Counted from the first letter of the stretch, positions 45,923-55,210 are shown. The stretch is 64,000 nt of DNA from Desulfurobacterium atlanticum (GCF_900188395.1 NZ_FZOB01000004.1:1-64000), one strand, 5' to 3'. The notes: generated by a model from the sequence alone, not told the origin. Translations and numbers: made by a program.

Positions 45923-46441
45923 GTGATTATTAAAAAGTATAAAGAAAAAGAACCTCTAATAGGAAAGAATGTATTTATAGCAGAAGATGCTACAATCATC
46001 GGAGATGTAGAGATAGGTGACGACAGCAGTATCTGGTATAAAGTTGTGATAAGGGGAGATGTGAATTTCATAAAAATAGGAAAGGCGACCTCTGTTCAGG
46101 ACGGCACCGTTATACATGTAACGAACAGAACTGCCCCGACAACTGTTGGAGATTATGTAACGATAGGGCACGGAGTGAAGCTTCACGGTTGCACGATAAA
46201 GAACAACTGTTTAATAGGTATAGGAGCAATAATACTTGACAACGCTGTTATAAACGAAAACTCAATAGTTGCTGCAGGGACACTTATTCCCCCTGGAAAA
46301 GAGTTTCCTGCAGGAAGTCTTATAATGGGTTTCCCTGGAAAAGTTGTCAGAAAATTAACAGAAGAAGAGATAGAAGGACTTAAAGAACATGCACTAAGAT
46401 ATGTGAACTATAAAGATGAATATCTGAAAATGGGGAGATAA
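45923..46441 (+). CDS. Gamma-class carbonic anhydrase family protein
   Basis: This is a left-handed beta-helix hexapeptide-repeat protein of 172 residues. The three metal-binding histidines appear in VIHVT, IGHGV and KLHGC, and RGDVNFIKIG supplies the catalytic arginine/aspartate region. Family members (YrdA, PaaY, CcmM-like) are metal enzymes or carbonic anhydrases, and in an autotroph a CO2/bicarbonate role is plausible. The start is GTG at 45923, six bases after GGAGG, rather than earlier codons inside the upstream small gene. It ends in the hairpin shared with the convergent ADTH synthase gene. Confidence 0.85.
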   Translation: MIIKKYKEKEPLIGKNVFIAEDATIIGDVEIGDDSSIWYKVVIRGDVNFIKIGKATSVQDGTVIHVTNRTAPTTVGDYVTIGHGVKLHGCTIKNNCLIGIGAIILDNAVINENSIVAAGTLIPPGKEFPAGSLIMGFPGKVVRKLTEEEIEGLKEHALRYVNYKDEYLKMGR

Positions 46442-46452
46442 CTCCCCATTTT
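46428..46452. terminator. Bidirectional terminator between gamma-carbonic anhydrase and ADTH synthase genes
   Basis: AAATGGGGAG (46428-46437) pairs perfectly with CTCCCCATTT (46442-46451) around ATAA. It ends in T on the plus strand and in T-rich sequence on the minus strand. It includes the end of the plus-strand gene. Confidence 0.7.
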
Positions 46453-47248
46453 AGCCTTCAAGGATTTCAGCAGCTTCTTTTGCAGTTTTACCTTCGTGAA
46501 CTATCATTGAGATAGCTCTAACAATCCTCTCCGGACTCTCATGCTGGAAAGCATTCCTTCCTATGGAAACTCCGGCTCCTCCTGCTTTCATAGCACCTTC
46601 AACCATCTCAAGAATTTCAAGATCACTACCCATCTTTGGACCACCAGCTATAACAACAGGAATAGGACATCCTTCAACAACCTTTCTGAAAGAATCGGTA
46701 TCACCTGTATATGCAACTTTAACAATATCAGCTCCAAGCTCAGCAGCTACCCTTGCACAATGTGCAACAACATCAGGATCAAAAGGATTCTCTATATGTT
46801 CTCCCCTTGCATACATCATCGCTATAAGAGGCATTCCCCACTCAAGACAGCTTTCAGCCACCATACCAAAATCTTCAAGCATCTTATCTTCATTCATATC
46901 ACCTAAATTAACATGAACAGAAACACCGTCAGCACCTATTTTTATAGCTTCTTCAACAGAACACACTATAACTTTTGAGTTGGGTTTTGGAGAGAGAGAA
47001 GTACTTGCAGAAAGGTGGATTATGAGTCCAACATCCTTTCCTCTTTTCCTGTGTCCGTGTCTCACAAGACCTTTATGAATAATAATTGCATTGGCACCAC
47101 CGTTGGCAACTCTATCTATAGACTCCCTAATATTTATAATCCCGGGAATCGGACCCATAGAAACACCGTGGTCCATCGGAATAATAACCGTTTTCCCTGT
47201 TTCCCTGTCAATTATTCTCTCAAGCCTTATCGCCTTACCTATTTTCAT
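46451..47248 (-). CDS. aroA': 2-Amino-3,7-dideoxy-D-threo-hept-6-ulosonate (ADTH) synthase
   Basis: This is a class I aldolase-type TIM barrel of 265 residues. [15 protein letters not shown] near residue 22 and the Schiff-base lysine in [10 protein letters not shown] match the archaeal FBA-type ADTH synthase, which condenses aspartate semialdehyde with a deoxyketohexose phosphate. [16 protein letters not shown] and [14 protein letters not shown] bind phosphate. Classical archaeal-type class I FBP aldolase is close in sequence. The presence of DHQ synthase II at 24441 favours the aromatic-pathway role, so this is the first step of DHQ formation. Confidence 0.85.
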   Translation of the reverse strand: MKIGKAIRLERIIDRETGKTVIIPMDHGVSMGPIPGIINIRESIDRVANGGANAIIIHKGLVRHGHRKRGKDVGLIIHLSASTSLSPKPNSKVIVCSVEEAIKIGADGVSVHVNLGDMNEDKMLEDFGMVAESCLEWGMPLIAMMYARGEHIENPFDPDVVAHCARVAAELGADIVKVAYTGDTDSFRKVVEGCPIPVVIAGGPKMGSDLEILEMVEGAMKAGGAGVSIGRNAFQHESPERIVRAISMIVHEGKTAKEAAEILEG

Positions 47249-47325
47249 TTCAAATCCTCCACCAGTAGATACGGTTTTGTGAAAGAAAATTATAGCACTT
47301 GAACGAAATTTTTTGTAAAAGTTAT

Positions 47326-47907
47326 TTACTCCCCTTTTCCTTCAAACAGGAATCTTTCTATAAAATCGCACATAACATGCCCGAGAGTAAGGTGAACTTC
47401 CTGAATTCTTGGTGTTGAAAACGACTTAACCACAACCGGAAAATCAACAATGCCTTTTAATTTCCCTCCATCCCTGCCGAGAAAAGCAACGGTTAAAAGC
47501 CCTTTCTCCTTTGCTTTCAACACAGCTTTAATAACATTTTCTGAATTTCCGCTTGTGCTTATTCCAAGAAGAACATCACCTTTCCTTCCAAGAGCTTCTA
47601 TCTGTCTTTCAAAAACTGTATCAAATCCAAAATCGTTGCCCACCGCCGTTAAAATTGAAGTATCCGTTGTTAAAGCAACTGCAGGCACAGGCTTTCTATC
47701 CATAAGAAATCTTCCCACAAGCTCTGCCGCTATATGCTGAGCATCAGCTGCAGAACCTCCGTTCCCGCATATAAAAAGTGTTCCTCCAGAAAGTAAAACT
47801 TCTGCAACCTTTTTGAAAACATCAAAGAGAAAATCACGATTTTCCTGAATAAAGGTTTTTTTAAGGTCGGCACTTTCTATAAAAGAGTAGTATATAAGCT
47901 CCCTCAT
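47326..47907 (-). CDS. gmhA: Phosphoheptose isomerase
   Basis: This SIS-domain enzyme converts sedoheptulose 7-phosphate to D-glycero-manno-heptose 7-phosphate, the first step of LPS core heptose. The 193 residues include [37 protein letters not shown] and [16 protein letters not shown]. The catalytic histidine lies in [14 protein letters not shown]. It lies between rho and the ADTH synthase gene. hldD, the last enzyme of the pathway, is at 25735. Confidence 0.95.
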   Translation of the reverse strand: MRELIYYSFIESADLKKTFIQENRDFLFDVFKKVAEVLLSGGTLFICGNGGSAADAQHIAAELVGRFLMDRKPVPAVALTTDTSILTAVGNDFGFDTVFERQIEALGRKGDVLLGISTSGNSENVIKAVLKAKEKGLLTVAFLGRDGGKLKGIVDFPVVVKSFSTPRIQEVHLTLGHVMCDFIERFLFEGKGE

Positions 47908-47921
47908 AATTTACCTTCACA

Positions 47922-49193
47922 TTAAGCGTTCATAGCTTTTAGAAACTCTTCATTGGTTTTATACTTTCTTAATTTCTCAAGTAAAAACTCCATAGCATCA
48001 ACAGGCTGCATACTGGTTAGTAATCTTCTTAAAATCCACACTCTGTTAAGCTCCCATTCAGATAGTAGAAGTTCCTCTTTTCTGGTGCCAGATTTATGAA
48101 TGTTTATAGCAGGGAAAATTCTTCTTTCAACAAGTTGCCTGTCAAGAACAATCTCCATATTTCCTGTTCCCTTAAACTCTTCAAAAATAACATCATCCAT
48201 TCTGCTACCTGTCTCAATCAAAGCGGTAGCTATTATTGTTAAACTTCCACCCTCTTCTATATTCCTTGCAGCACCGAAAAATCTTTTAGGCTTATGAAAA
48301 GCGTGAGCGTCTATACCACCTGAAAGAATCTTACCACTTGGAGGAGTTAAAGTGTTATAGGCTCTTGCAAGTCTTGTAAGACTGTCAAGAAGGATAACCA
48401 CATCCCTCTTATGTTCCACAAGTCTTTTAGCTTTTTCTATAACTATTTCAGCAACCTGTGCATGTCTTTCAGGCGGTTCATCAAATGTTGAACTTATAAC
48501 CTCATCAGCAAGTGTGTTTCTTTTCATATCTGTAACTTCTTCAGGTCTCTCATCTATTAAAAGGATAATAAGATAGGTATCAGGATCGTTTGTTTTTATG
48601 GCATTTGCTATTTTTTGAAGCAAAACAGTTTTTCCAGCCCTTGGAGGAGCAACTATAAGTCCCCTCTGCCCTTTTCCAACAGGAGTTATTAAATCTATTA
48701 CCCGTGTAGGAAGCTCCTCTGGAACTGTTTCAAGTCTAAACCTTTCAGTCGGATGAAGCGGAGTAAGATTATCAAATTGCGGCCTTAATTTAGCTTTCTC
48801 AAGAGGTTCCCAGTTAACAGCATCCACTTTAAGAAGGGCAAAATACTTCTCTCCCTCTTTAGGCGGCCTTACTTCACCTGCTATCGTATCACCTGTTCTA
48901 AGCCCAAACTTTCTTATTTGAGAAGGAGAAACATAAATATCGGTAGAGTTTGGAAGGTAATTGTTTTCTGGAGACCTTAAAAATCCAAAACCGTCAGGTA
49001 AAACCTCAAGAACACCTATTCTATAAATGGCACCTCTTTTTCTCGCACTTTCTTCAAGAATTTTAAATATAAGGTCCTGCTTTTTTACAGATTTAACATC
49101 AATTCCAAGACTTTTAGCAATCTTTCGCAAGTCAAATATGCTCATATTTTGAAGCTGCTCCAGAGTGAGTGCTTCAGATGTCTCCTGTGCCAT
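47922..49193 (-). CDS. rho: Transcription termination factor Rho
   Basis: This is a hexameric RNA-dependent ATPase. The 423 residues have the N-terminal helical part ([20 protein letters not shown]), an RNA-binding cold-shock-like domain (about 55-130, [14 protein letters not shown]) and a RecA-type domain. [17 protein letters not shown] is Walker A, and [17 protein letters not shown] is Walker B. The Q and R loops follow. It stands 147 bases from the tatC end with an A/T-rich spacer, so it likely has its own promoter. Confidence 0.97.
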   Translation of the reverse strand: MAQETSEALTLEQLQNMSIFDLRKIAKSLGIDVKSVKKQDLIFKILEESARKRGAIYRIGVLEVLPDGFGFLRSPENNYLPNSTDIYVSPSQIRKFGLRTGDTIAGEVRPPKEGEKYFALLKVDAVNWEPLEKAKLRPQFDNLTPLHPTERFRLETVPEELPTRVIDLITPVGKGQRGLIVAPPRAGKTVLLQKIANAIKTNDPDTYLIILLIDERPEEVTDMKRNTLADEVISSTFDEPPERHAQVAEIVIEKAKRLVEHKRDVVILLDSLTRLARAYNTLTPPSGKILSGGIDAHAFHKPKRFFGAARNIEEGGSLTIIATALIETGSRMDDVIFEEFKGTGNMEIVLDRQLVERRIFPAINIHKSGTRKEELLLSEWELNRVWILRRLLTSMQPVDAMEFLLEKLRKYKTNEEFLKAMNA

Positions 49194-49340
49194 TACCGAT
49201 TTTCCTCCATAAAAGAAAATTTATAAATCTAAAATAAAATCCCATCTACAGGCCAACTTTATAAACTTTAAGAACATCTAACATCAAAACACTATTCTGG
49301 ATTTATAACAGATAAGCCCTTTTGAGATAAATCAAAGAAA

Positions 49341-50081
49341 TTAGCTCTTTTTACCAAGAACCCTCGCCACAATTATACTTAATTCATACAAAAATATCAG
49401 AGGAACAGCCATCATTGTCTGAGAAACAACATCAGGTGGCGTTAGTATTGCCGCCACTACGAATATTATAAGTATAGCAAACTTTCTATTCTTTTCAAGA
49501 ATTTTATGATTTATAACTCCAAGCTTTGCAAGTAAGCCAACAACAACCGGTAAAAGAAAAACAAATCCGAAAGCAAGTGTTAGTTGAATAATAAAAGAGA
49601 TATAGTTTCCGATACCTATCTGCGGAACCAGAAGGTCTCCCATAAATCCAAGCAAAAACTTAAGGGCAAAAGGAATCATTATAAAGTATGCAAAAGATGC
49701 CCCTAAAAGAAAGAAAAGTATTGAAAAGAAAATAAAAGGCACAGCAAATTTTTTCTCGTGAGGAAGCAATCCCGGCTCTATAAATTTCCAGACCTGATAT
49801 AGAATAAAAGGAAGGGCTAAAAGTATTCCACCAAAAAAGCAGATTTTAAGAGCGGTAAAAAACGCTTCTGGAGGAGAGAAAAAAACAAGCTTTCCTCTTA
49901 ATTCCGGCGGAAGCGGTGTTTCAAGAAACAGCAGAAGCTTTTTCCTGAACGGCCAGCATACTAAAAAACCTACAAATACAGCTATAAGCGACCTGAAAAG
50001 CCTTACTCTCAGCTCCTCAATATGATAGGTTACCGGTGCTTCTTCCGGATTATAATTGTTTAAAGGCATCTTTTCTGACAT
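49341..50081 (-). CDS. tatC: Sec-independent protein translocase TatC
   Basis: This is the substrate-binding core of the twin-arginine translocase. The 246 residues have six predicted membrane helices. HIEELRVRLFRSL at the start and FSPPEAFFTALKI are TatC signatures, and GLLPHEKKFAVPF follows. It lies just after tatA, giving a tatA-tatC pair. The export of folded cofactor proteins fits an anaerobic respiratory lifestyle. Confidence 0.96.
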   Translation of the reverse strand: MSEKMPLNNYNPEEAPVTYHIEELRVRLFRSLIAVFVGFLVCWPFRKKLLLFLETPLPPELRGKLVFFSPPEAFFTALKICFFGGILLALPFILYQVWKFIEPGLLPHEKKFAVPFIFFSILFFLLGASFAYFIMIPFALKFLLGFMGDLLVPQIGIGNYISFIIQLTLAFGFVFLLPVVVGLLAKLGVINHKILEKNRKFAILIIFVVAAILTPPDVVSQTMMAVPLIFLYELSIIVARVLGKKS

Positions 50082-50103
50082 AAACTCACCTTAAAATGAA
50101 GAA

Positions 50104-50331
50104 TTATACTTCGTTATCCTTCTTTACCTTTATCTTTTCAAGCTCCTCTTCTCTTGTAACCTTTTTCTCCTCTTTTTTCTCCTCTTCATCAAGGATACCT
50201 GAAGATGCCTTTCTAAACTCACTTATCGCCTTGCCCATTGATTTTGCAAGGTCTGGCAGCTTTGAAGGACCAAAAATTAAAAGAGTAATAATTAAAATAA
50301 GAATCAGTTCATTGGTTCCAATTCCAAACAT
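50104..50331 (-). CDS. tatA: Sec-independent protein translocase TatA
   Basis: This 75-residue protein has one membrane helix followed by the conserved FGPSKLPDLAKSMGKAI amphipathic helix and a highly charged tail. A single TatA-type protein without TatB in the same locus fits the minimal Tat system. It follows trpA after 15 bases and precedes tatC by 22. Confidence 0.94.
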   Translation of the reverse strand: MFGIGTNELILILIITLLIFGPSKLPDLAKSMGKAISEFRKASSGILDEEEKKEEKKVTREEELEKIKVKKDNEV

Positions 50332-50346
50332 TTCTCCTCCAGAATA

Positions 50347-51144
50347 CTATTTTTCTGCTGCTTCCTTTATAGCATTTTTAAGCTCAAAAAGTAAACTCTC
50401 AAGTCCTTTTAAATCCTCATTTTCTATTCTGTTTACCACAGCACTGCCAACTACAAAACCATCTGAAGATTTATACAACTTAAATATATGCTCTTTTCTT
50501 GATATACCAAATCCTACAACAACTTTCTTTCCTGTAACAGATTTCACTCTTTCAATATCCCTGCAGATTCTTTCATACTGAAGCTCCTCTCTCATTCCTG
50601 TTGTTCCTGTAAGAGAAACATAGTAAATGAAGTTGCCAGAAGCTTCCCCTATAAGCTTGAGCCTTTCATCTGTGCTTGTGGGAGCGGCAAGGAAGACAGG
50701 CTCAAGTCCTTCCTTTTTAGCTTTCTTTGAAAACTCCATTCCCTCTTCAGGGGGTAAATCAGGGACGATAAAACCATCGACACCAGCTTCTTTTGAATCT
50801 TTTATAAACTTATCTTCCCCATAAACAAAAATCGGATTGTAGTAACCCATAAGAACGATACCTTTTTCTGGAAACTCATTCCTTAAAATAGATGCAATTT
50901 CAATAATTTTCTTTAAAGTTGCTCCTGATTTTAAAGCTCTCTCGTGAGCTTTTTGAATGGTTGGCCCATCAGCAAGAGGGTCAGAAAACGGAATCCCTAT
51001 CTCAACTATATCCGCATACTTAAATATCAGTCTAAAATAGTTAAGGGAAGTTTCAAAATCGGGGTCACAACCTGTAGCATAAATTATAAGAGGCTTTTCT
51101 CCCTTCTCTTCAAGCTTTCCAAATAGAGATTTTATCCTTTCCAT
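50347..51144 (-). CDS. trpA: Tryptophan synthase alpha chain
   Basis: This enzyme cleaves indole-3-glycerol phosphate, passing indole to TrpB. The 265-residue TIM barrel contains the catalytic glutamate in ADIVEIGIPFSDPLADGP and the aspartate in GVDGFIVPDLPPEE. The phosphate-binding segments FGISRKEHI and GFVVGSAVV follow. The start overlaps the dedA-type gene by 35 bases, with GGAGAAGGT before the ATG. It is separated from trpE and no trpB is nearby. Confidence 0.96.
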   Translation of the reverse strand: MERIKSLFGKLEEKGEKPLIIYATGCDPDFETSLNYFRLIFKYADIVEIGIPFSDPLADGPTIQKAHERALKSGATLKKIIEIASILRNEFPEKGIVLMGYYNPIFVYGEDKFIKDSKEAGVDGFIVPDLPPEEGMEFSKKAKKEGLEPVFLAAPTSTDERLKLIGEASGNFIYYVSLTGTTGMREELQYERICRDIERVKSVTGKKVVVGFGISRKEHIFKLYKSSDGFVVGSAVVNRIENEDLKGLESLLFELKNAIKEAAEK

Positions 51145-51742
51145 ACCTTCTCCATAAATAATAGATAAAAACGATACCTGCAGCTACCACAGCTCCCAGA
51201 AACTTATGAGTAATGATAATGGATATAATCTTTCCTATCAACCCACCTAAAAATAGATAAAAAACAGCCCATAAAACAGCACCTATAAAGTTCCACAGCA
51301 GAAACGGAAGAAAAGGCATCTTAAACGCCCCGATTATCACAGGAAGTAAAGACCTGACAACGGCGATGAATCTTCCAAAGAGAAGGGTTATCTCACCTTT
51401 TTCAATAACAAATCTTTTCACCCTCTCATAATTTTCACCGTTCAATTTAAGAGAGGAAAGGAACTTCCTGACAGCAGGCTCACCAAGGTAAAAACCGAAA
51501 AGATAACTAACCGTATATCCCAGAAATGTCCCGAGAGACACAGAAAACACAAAATTTAAAGGGGAAATATACCCTTTAGCAGCAAGAATACTGCCAAGAA
51601 TCAAAACCTTTTCCGCAGGAATAATCAATCCAAAAAAAAGTGCCGTTTCAAGAAATGCCCATAAACCTATTATTAAACCTGCAACTTCAGGATTTGCTTC
51701 AATGTATCTGAGAGATTCATTAATTATACCTGATATATCCAC
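51110..51742 (-). CDS. DedA-family membrane protein
   Basis: The 210 residues have about four to five membrane segments. FLETALFFGLIIPAE and the conserved GRFIAVVRSLLPVIIGAFKMP segment, with its functional arginines, are DedA/VTT signatures. Members act as lipid (undecaprenyl phosphate or phosphatidylethanolamine) transporters or scramblases and help keep the proton gradient. The start is GTG at 51742, close to the divergent rpmE promoter. Its end overlaps trpA by 35 bases. Confidence 0.88.
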   Translation of the reverse strand: MDISGIINESLRYIEANPEVAGLIIGLWAFLETALFFGLIIPAEKVLILGSILAAKGYISPLNFVFSVSLGTFLGYTVSYLFGFYLGEPAVRKFLSSLKLNGENYERVKRFVIEKGEITLLFGRFIAVVRSLLPVIIGAFKMPFLPFLLWNFIGAVLWAVFYLFLGGLIGKIISIIITHKFLGAVVAAGIVFIYYLWRRYGKDKISIWKA

Positions 51743-51771
51743 TTGACACCTGCTATCCTCTAAAATAAACT
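51743..51771 (+). promoter_or_regulatory. Promoter for rpmE
   Basis: A perfect TTGACA (51743-51748), a 17-base spacer and TAAACT (51766-51771) lie about 53 bases upstream of the rpmE start codon. The -35 directly abuts the divergent DedA start. Confidence 0.65.
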
Positions 51772-51824
51772 TTCATACTGCAATTTATGAACCTGAATCT
51801 GAATTACAAAGGAGGTTTTTTAAT

Positions 51825-52031
51825 ATGAAGCAGGGAATTCATCCAGAATACAAAGAAACAAGAGTTATCTGTGCGTGCGGAAACACATGGATAACAAGGT
51901 CAACAAAGTTTCCTGAAATTAAAGTTGAAGTTTGTAACAAATGCCATCCATTCTTTACAGGTGCTCAGAGAAAAGTATCAATTACAGGTAGAGCTGAAAG
52001 ATTTAAGGCTAAATACGGAGACAAGTATTGA
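51825..52031 (+). CDS. rpmE: 50S ribosomal protein L31
   Basis: The 68 residues are full length for L31 of the zinc-binding type. The cysteines are in VICACGNTW and [19 protein letters not shown] precedes the ATG. Its stop codon overlaps the TTG start of the ThyX-like gene, and rho lies 2.6 kb away, which recalls the frequent rho-rpmE neighbourhood. Confidence 0.96.
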   Translation: MKQGIHPEYKETRVICACGNTWITRSTKFPEIKVEVCNKCHPFFTGAQRKVSITGRAERFKAKYGDKY

Positions 52032-52408
52032 TAAAACTCATCTCTTCCACTGAAGAAATCCTTAAAACCGTTTCTATAGCAGCCAGAGTTTGTTACTCTG
52101 GCTCTTCCGTTGATAAGCTTATAGAAGAATTTTCCGAAGAGGAAAACAGAAAACTTATAAAGAAAGTAACATCTATGGGGCATCTCTCGGTTGTTGAACA
52201 TGCAGTATTCACCTTCTCCATTCCAAAACAGCTAAAAGAGGAGCTTTTTGAAATATTAAAGGAAAAACCTTTTTTAAACATCTCAGAAAGAGAGGAAGAT
52301 TTCATAGTTTCCCTAAACTTACGAACAATGAAGGAACTTCAAACTTTACTTCCCGATTTAACATTCACGAAAGAGGTTGCAAAACATATTCCCGATTGGC
52401 TTACCTGA
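52028..52408 (+). CDS. Shortened ThyX-like protein lacking the active-site motif
   Basis: This 126-residue protein resembles flavin-dependent thymidylate synthase at its start (AARVCYSG and [16 protein letters not shown]). The region that should follow, including the ThyX motif R-H-R-x7-S-x-R-Y, is absent. The sequence goes almost directly to a [12 protein letters not shown] segment like the later part of ThyX. Full ThyX proteins are about 215-250 residues. It may be a remnant or a non-catalytic relative kept for FAD, dUMP or RNA binding. The start is TTG overlapping the rpmE stop, and GGAG lies seven bases upstream. Confidence 0.6.
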   Translation: MIKLISSTEEILKTVSIAARVCYSGSSVDKLIEEFSEEENRKLIKKVTSMGHLSVVEHAVFTFSIPKQLKEELFEILKEKPFLNISEREEDFIVSLNLRTMKELQTLLPDLTFTKEVAKHIPDWLT

Positions 52409-53557
52409 CTATCCTTTTATGTTATATATTGGTTTCACAAATCTTTCAATCTCAACCGTTTCGGGCAAAAATTTTAAAATCTCATCCTTATTTTTATACG
52501 CCATGGGAGCCTCATCCACCGTTCTGGAAGAGATTGTGGAAGAAAACACTCCCGCACTCTTTACAACTTTGCTGAACTCTTTTACAGATATGGTTTCCTT
52601 CGCTTTCTTTCTGCTAAGTTTTCTCCCTGCACCGTGAGGAGCAGAAAAGTTAAGTTTCTCAACCCCTTTTCCTCTTCCTATTATCAGTCCATCAACAAGA
52701 TTAAAAGGAATAACAACCATTTCATCTTTGTGAGCGGAAATTGCTCCCTTCCTTACACAAAAGTCTCTATCAACATCTATGTAGTTATGAACACTTTTAA
52801 TTATCTTTTCTTCAGAAAACTCCTGCCTGAAAAACTGCTCCACTATGATGCGAAGAATCACTTTTCTGTTAATGTCGGCATACTTTTGAGCAAGTTTCAT
52901 CCCTTCAATGTAATCCTTACCCCCTTTCTCCATAGGCAGAAACGATAGGTCTTTCGGAAGCTGGGGCATAACTTTTTGAGAATAGTCAACAGCCTTTCTG
53001 TAAAAGTGATTACACACCTTTAAACCAAGATTCCTTGAGCCGGTGTGAACAGTTAGATAGTAGTTTCCATCTTCATCAATTCCAATCTCAATAAAATGGT
53101 TACCGCTACCCAGTGTTCCAATCTGTAAAACAGGGTCATTTATATTAACACCAAACTTTTTTATAAGAATCCTTTCAAGTTCTTTTAAGAATAGAATCTC
53201 ATCCCTTAAAAGGGGAAGGGTTTTCGCATCCTTTTTAGTTCTTGATGTAAGCCCTAAAGGAATTTTACCCTTTATAAAAGCATCAAGTTTCGAAAGATTT
53301 ATCTTTTTAATCCTGCCAAGAAAATAGGTGTAAACCCCGCAACCTATATCAACACCAACAATATTTGGAACAACAACATCATCAAAATAGCCTGTAAAAC
53401 CTATAACACACCCTTTTCCCACATGACAGTCAGGCATGATTACAATCTGCTTTCTGAAAAAAGGCAGATTTTTTATCCTCTCTACCTGGTCAATAACATC
53501 ACTTTCCGGATTTTCTGCATAAACATAAATGGGAACCCTACCTTCAATAATAACCAT
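52409..53557 (-). CDS. rtcB: RNA 3'-phosphate/5'-OH ligase RtcB
   Basis: This manganese/GTP-dependent ligase joins 2',3'-cyclic phosphate (or 3'-phosphate) to 5'-OH RNA ends and heals broken tRNA or rRNA. The 382 residues hold MPDCHVGKGCVIGFTG and the metal cysteine in VGVDIGCGVY. GSGNHFIEIG, VHTGSRNLG and the guanylated histidine in APHGAGRKLSRKKA are also present. The ATG at 53557 is chosen because AGGAGG precedes it, rather than an upstream in-frame codon. It is convergent with the ThyX-like gene with no gap. No RtcR or RtcA gene is adjacent. Confidence 0.93.
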   Translation of the reverse strand: MVIIEGRVPIYVYAENPESDVIDQVERIKNLPFFRKQIVIMPDCHVGKGCVIGFTGYFDDVVVPNIVGVDIGCGVYTYFLGRIKKINLSKLDAFIKGKIPLGLTSRTKKDAKTLPLLRDEILFLKELERILIKKFGVNINDPVLQIGTLGSGNHFIEIGIDEDGNYYLTVHTGSRNLGLKVCNHFYRKAVDYSQKVMPQLPKDLSFLPMEKGGKDYIEGMKLAQKYADINRKVILRIIVEQFFRQEFSEEKIIKSVHNYIDVDRDFCVRKGAISAHKDEMVVIPFNLVDGLIIGRGKGVEKLNFSAPHGAGRKLSRKKAKETISVKEFSKVVKSAGVFSSTISSRTVDEAPMAYKNKDEILKFLPETVEIERFVKPIYNIKG

Positions 53558-53725
53558 CCTTCCTCCTGCAGTTTTGCACAAAAATTTGCATCTATGCAAC
53601 GCTCTTACCAAAGAGTAAAAAAATTTTATACAACATTTACAAAGCCATAAACCAGAACACTCCCAGTTTTAACTCTAAAAATATTAAGATTATTTGATTA
53701 CAAAACAGCTTCAGAGCAGCAAAAA

Positions 53726-53755
53726 GTCATCCTTAGGGCTTCGCCTGAAGAATCC
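53726..53755 (+). repeat. Hairpin repeat, copy 1
   Basis: This copy begins GTCATCCTTAGG and ends CTGAAGAATCC, with a short TTC loop. It is the most degenerate full copy of the family, which has the form GTCATTCTGAGG-arm-loop-arm-CCGAAGAATC. Confidence 0.6.
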
Positions 53756-53915
53756 TTTAAAGTTTATAGTAGTTTCTCTGAACAGTTTAAACATCTATCA
53801 GCAACATCTGGCATAATCTTTGCTTTAATTTGAAAAGCAGAGATGCAACGTTAAATTTTTAATAAGGTTATCTGAACATGTTTGAAAATTTTTACTTGTC
53901 TTTAAAAGATATTGA

Positions 53916-53948
53916 GATTCTTCGGCTGCAAAGTAGCCTCAGAATGAC
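53916..53948 (-). repeat. Hairpin repeat, copy 2 (inverted)
   Basis: Read on the minus strand it has ATTCT-GA-GGCTAC, a TTT loop and GCAGCC-GA-AGAAT, flanked by GTC. The two GA pairs form the internal loop shared by all good copies. Confidence 0.7.
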
Positions 53949-53955
53949 GATGAAA

Positions 53956-53984
53956 GTCATCCTGAGGGCAAAGCCCGAAGGATC
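53956..53984 (+). repeat. Hairpin repeat, copy 3
   Basis: ATCCT-GA-GGGC, loop AAA, GCCC-GA-AGGAT (53959-53983) is a perfect stem apart from the paired GA internal loop. Both arms changed together relative to copy 2, so pairing is kept. Confidence 0.75.
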
Positions 53985-54072
53985 TCTTAAAGTTAATAGC
54001 ATTTTTCAAACAGCCTCTAAGGTTATCTTTACAAACTTTAGAGGAACTGTTAATATTGTTAAGAGTAGTTTC

Positions 54073-54102
54073 TTGACACTGCATAATGGAAAATGCTAAA
54101 TT
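54073..54102 (+). promoter_or_regulatory. Promoter for the porin gene
   Basis: A perfect TTGACA (54073-54078) is followed after 18 bases by TAAATT (54097-54102). Transcription would start near 54110, about 50 bases before the start codon. Confidence 0.6.
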
Positions 54103-54160
54103 TACTGAAGATAAAACTTGCACACTTTAAAACTTAAAGAACAAAGGGAGGTTTTTGAAG

Positions 54161-55186
54161 ATGAGAAAAGCATTAGTTGCAGTAACAGTAATGGGACTTG
54201 TTGCAGGGTTTGCAGCAACAGCAAGCGCTACAGAAGTAAATGTAGGTGGAAAAATTACAGTAACAGGAACAAAGGTGGAATCTGATGCTGCAAGTTATTA
54301 TGACACAACAACTGAAGTGAAAGTTGGTGTAGATGCGAAGATATCTGAAAATCTAACAGCAAAAGTGACTATTAAAGCTGACGATGATAGTGATAATGGT
54401 GGAAGCACTAACAAATGGGTAGAAATCGATGAAGGATACTTTAAACTTTCAAATATGTTTAATACTCCATTATGCGGTAAGTTTGGTTACTTTGGAGTGA
54501 ATGTTGGTGACAGCAAAATAGTTGATGAAAGCCTTGATGCTGCTATGTTAGGAGTAAAAACGGACTATGGTGTGGCTTATGCGGTTGTTGGAGAAGCAAG
54601 AGCAGATATTACAACTTACGTTGTTGGTGGATTTAAAGGAGACTTAAAACCTTTTGGCATCGGTGGTGCTTTCGAAATTGCAGATCTTTATCAGGATACT
54701 ATGGATAAAAATGTATTTTATGGAAAAGTTGCTCCTGAGTTTGAAGTAGATTTTGGAAAGGTTGGCGTTTCAGTTGAAGGTGCAGTTGACGATAACGGAA
54801 ACTTCTTCGGTGTAGGAGCTTCTCTTGATAATGAAATGTTCGGGGCAAAGATAGCTTACGATGTTTATAGTGATGGATTCGTATCTCCGCTCGAAGATTA
54901 TGATTATGCAGAAGTTCTTGATAACAGTAATTTTGTAAACCCAGCAATCATTACAGTTGAAGCAAGTGTTAAACCTACAGATAAGGTTAAATTAAGTGCC
55001 GCTTACGTAAACTTTGATGGAGACACTCCAAGTCCAGTTCAAAATAACAAATATGAAAGTGAAAGTGAAATAGACCTTAAAGCTTCTTACAAATACACAG
55101 ACAACCTTAAACTTTCTGCTGGTCTTTACCTTCCAAGTGCAGGAGTTGATTACCAGGCAGAAGTTAAAGTTGCACTCTCATTCTAA
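54161..55186 (+). CDS. Outer-membrane porin-like beta-barrel protein
   Basis: About 341 residues. A clear signal peptide ends ATASA, and a long series of amphipathic strands ends in phenylalanine (VKVALSF), as expected for an outer-membrane barrel. It is acidic, with short turns rich in Asp and Gly, like general porins of deep-branching bacteria. The ATG at 54161 is preferred over TTG 54155 because GGGAGG then has a nine-base spacing. It has its own promoter, a strong terminator and well-formed SD, so it is probably highly expressed. The transported solute cannot be told from sequence. Confidence 0.8.
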   Translation: MRKALVAVTVMGLVAGFAATASATEVNVGGKITVTGTKVESDAASYYDTTTEVKVGVDAKISENLTAKVTIKADDDSDNGGSTNKWVEIDEGYFKLSNMFNTPLCGKFGYFGVNVGDSKIVDESLDAAMLGVKTDYGVAYAVVGEARADITTYVVGGFKGDLKPFGIGGAFEIADLYQDTMDKNVFYGKVAPEFEVDFGKVGVSVEGAVDDNGNFFGVGASLDNEMFGAKIAYDVYSDGFVSPLEDYDYAEVLDNSNFVNPAIITVEASVKPTDKVKLSAAYVNFDGDTPSPVQNNKYESESEIDLKASYKYTDNLKLSAGLYLPSAGVDYQAEVKVALSF

Positions 55187-55210
55187 CTTAAACATTAAAG
55201 AAACCTAAAA

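Larger units (their letters stand above)
53558..54160. other. Long intergenic region with hairpin repeats between rtcB and the porin gene
   Basis: This 600-base spacer holds no credible gene. It contains an inverted repeat TTGCAT-CT-ATGCAA (53586-53599), upstream of rtcB. Three copies of the hairpin repeat family lie at 53726-53755, 53916-53948 and 53956-53984, and the porin promoter is at 54073-54102. The sequence after two repeat copies is also alike (AAAGTT-A/T-ATAG), so whole blocks of about 60 bases seem duplicated. Confidence 0.6.

Noticed and set aside
53878-54123. Short overlapping frames on both strands in the rtcB-porin spacer
   Set aside because: They run through two hairpin repeats and the porin promoter, and neither has a convincing ribosome site.
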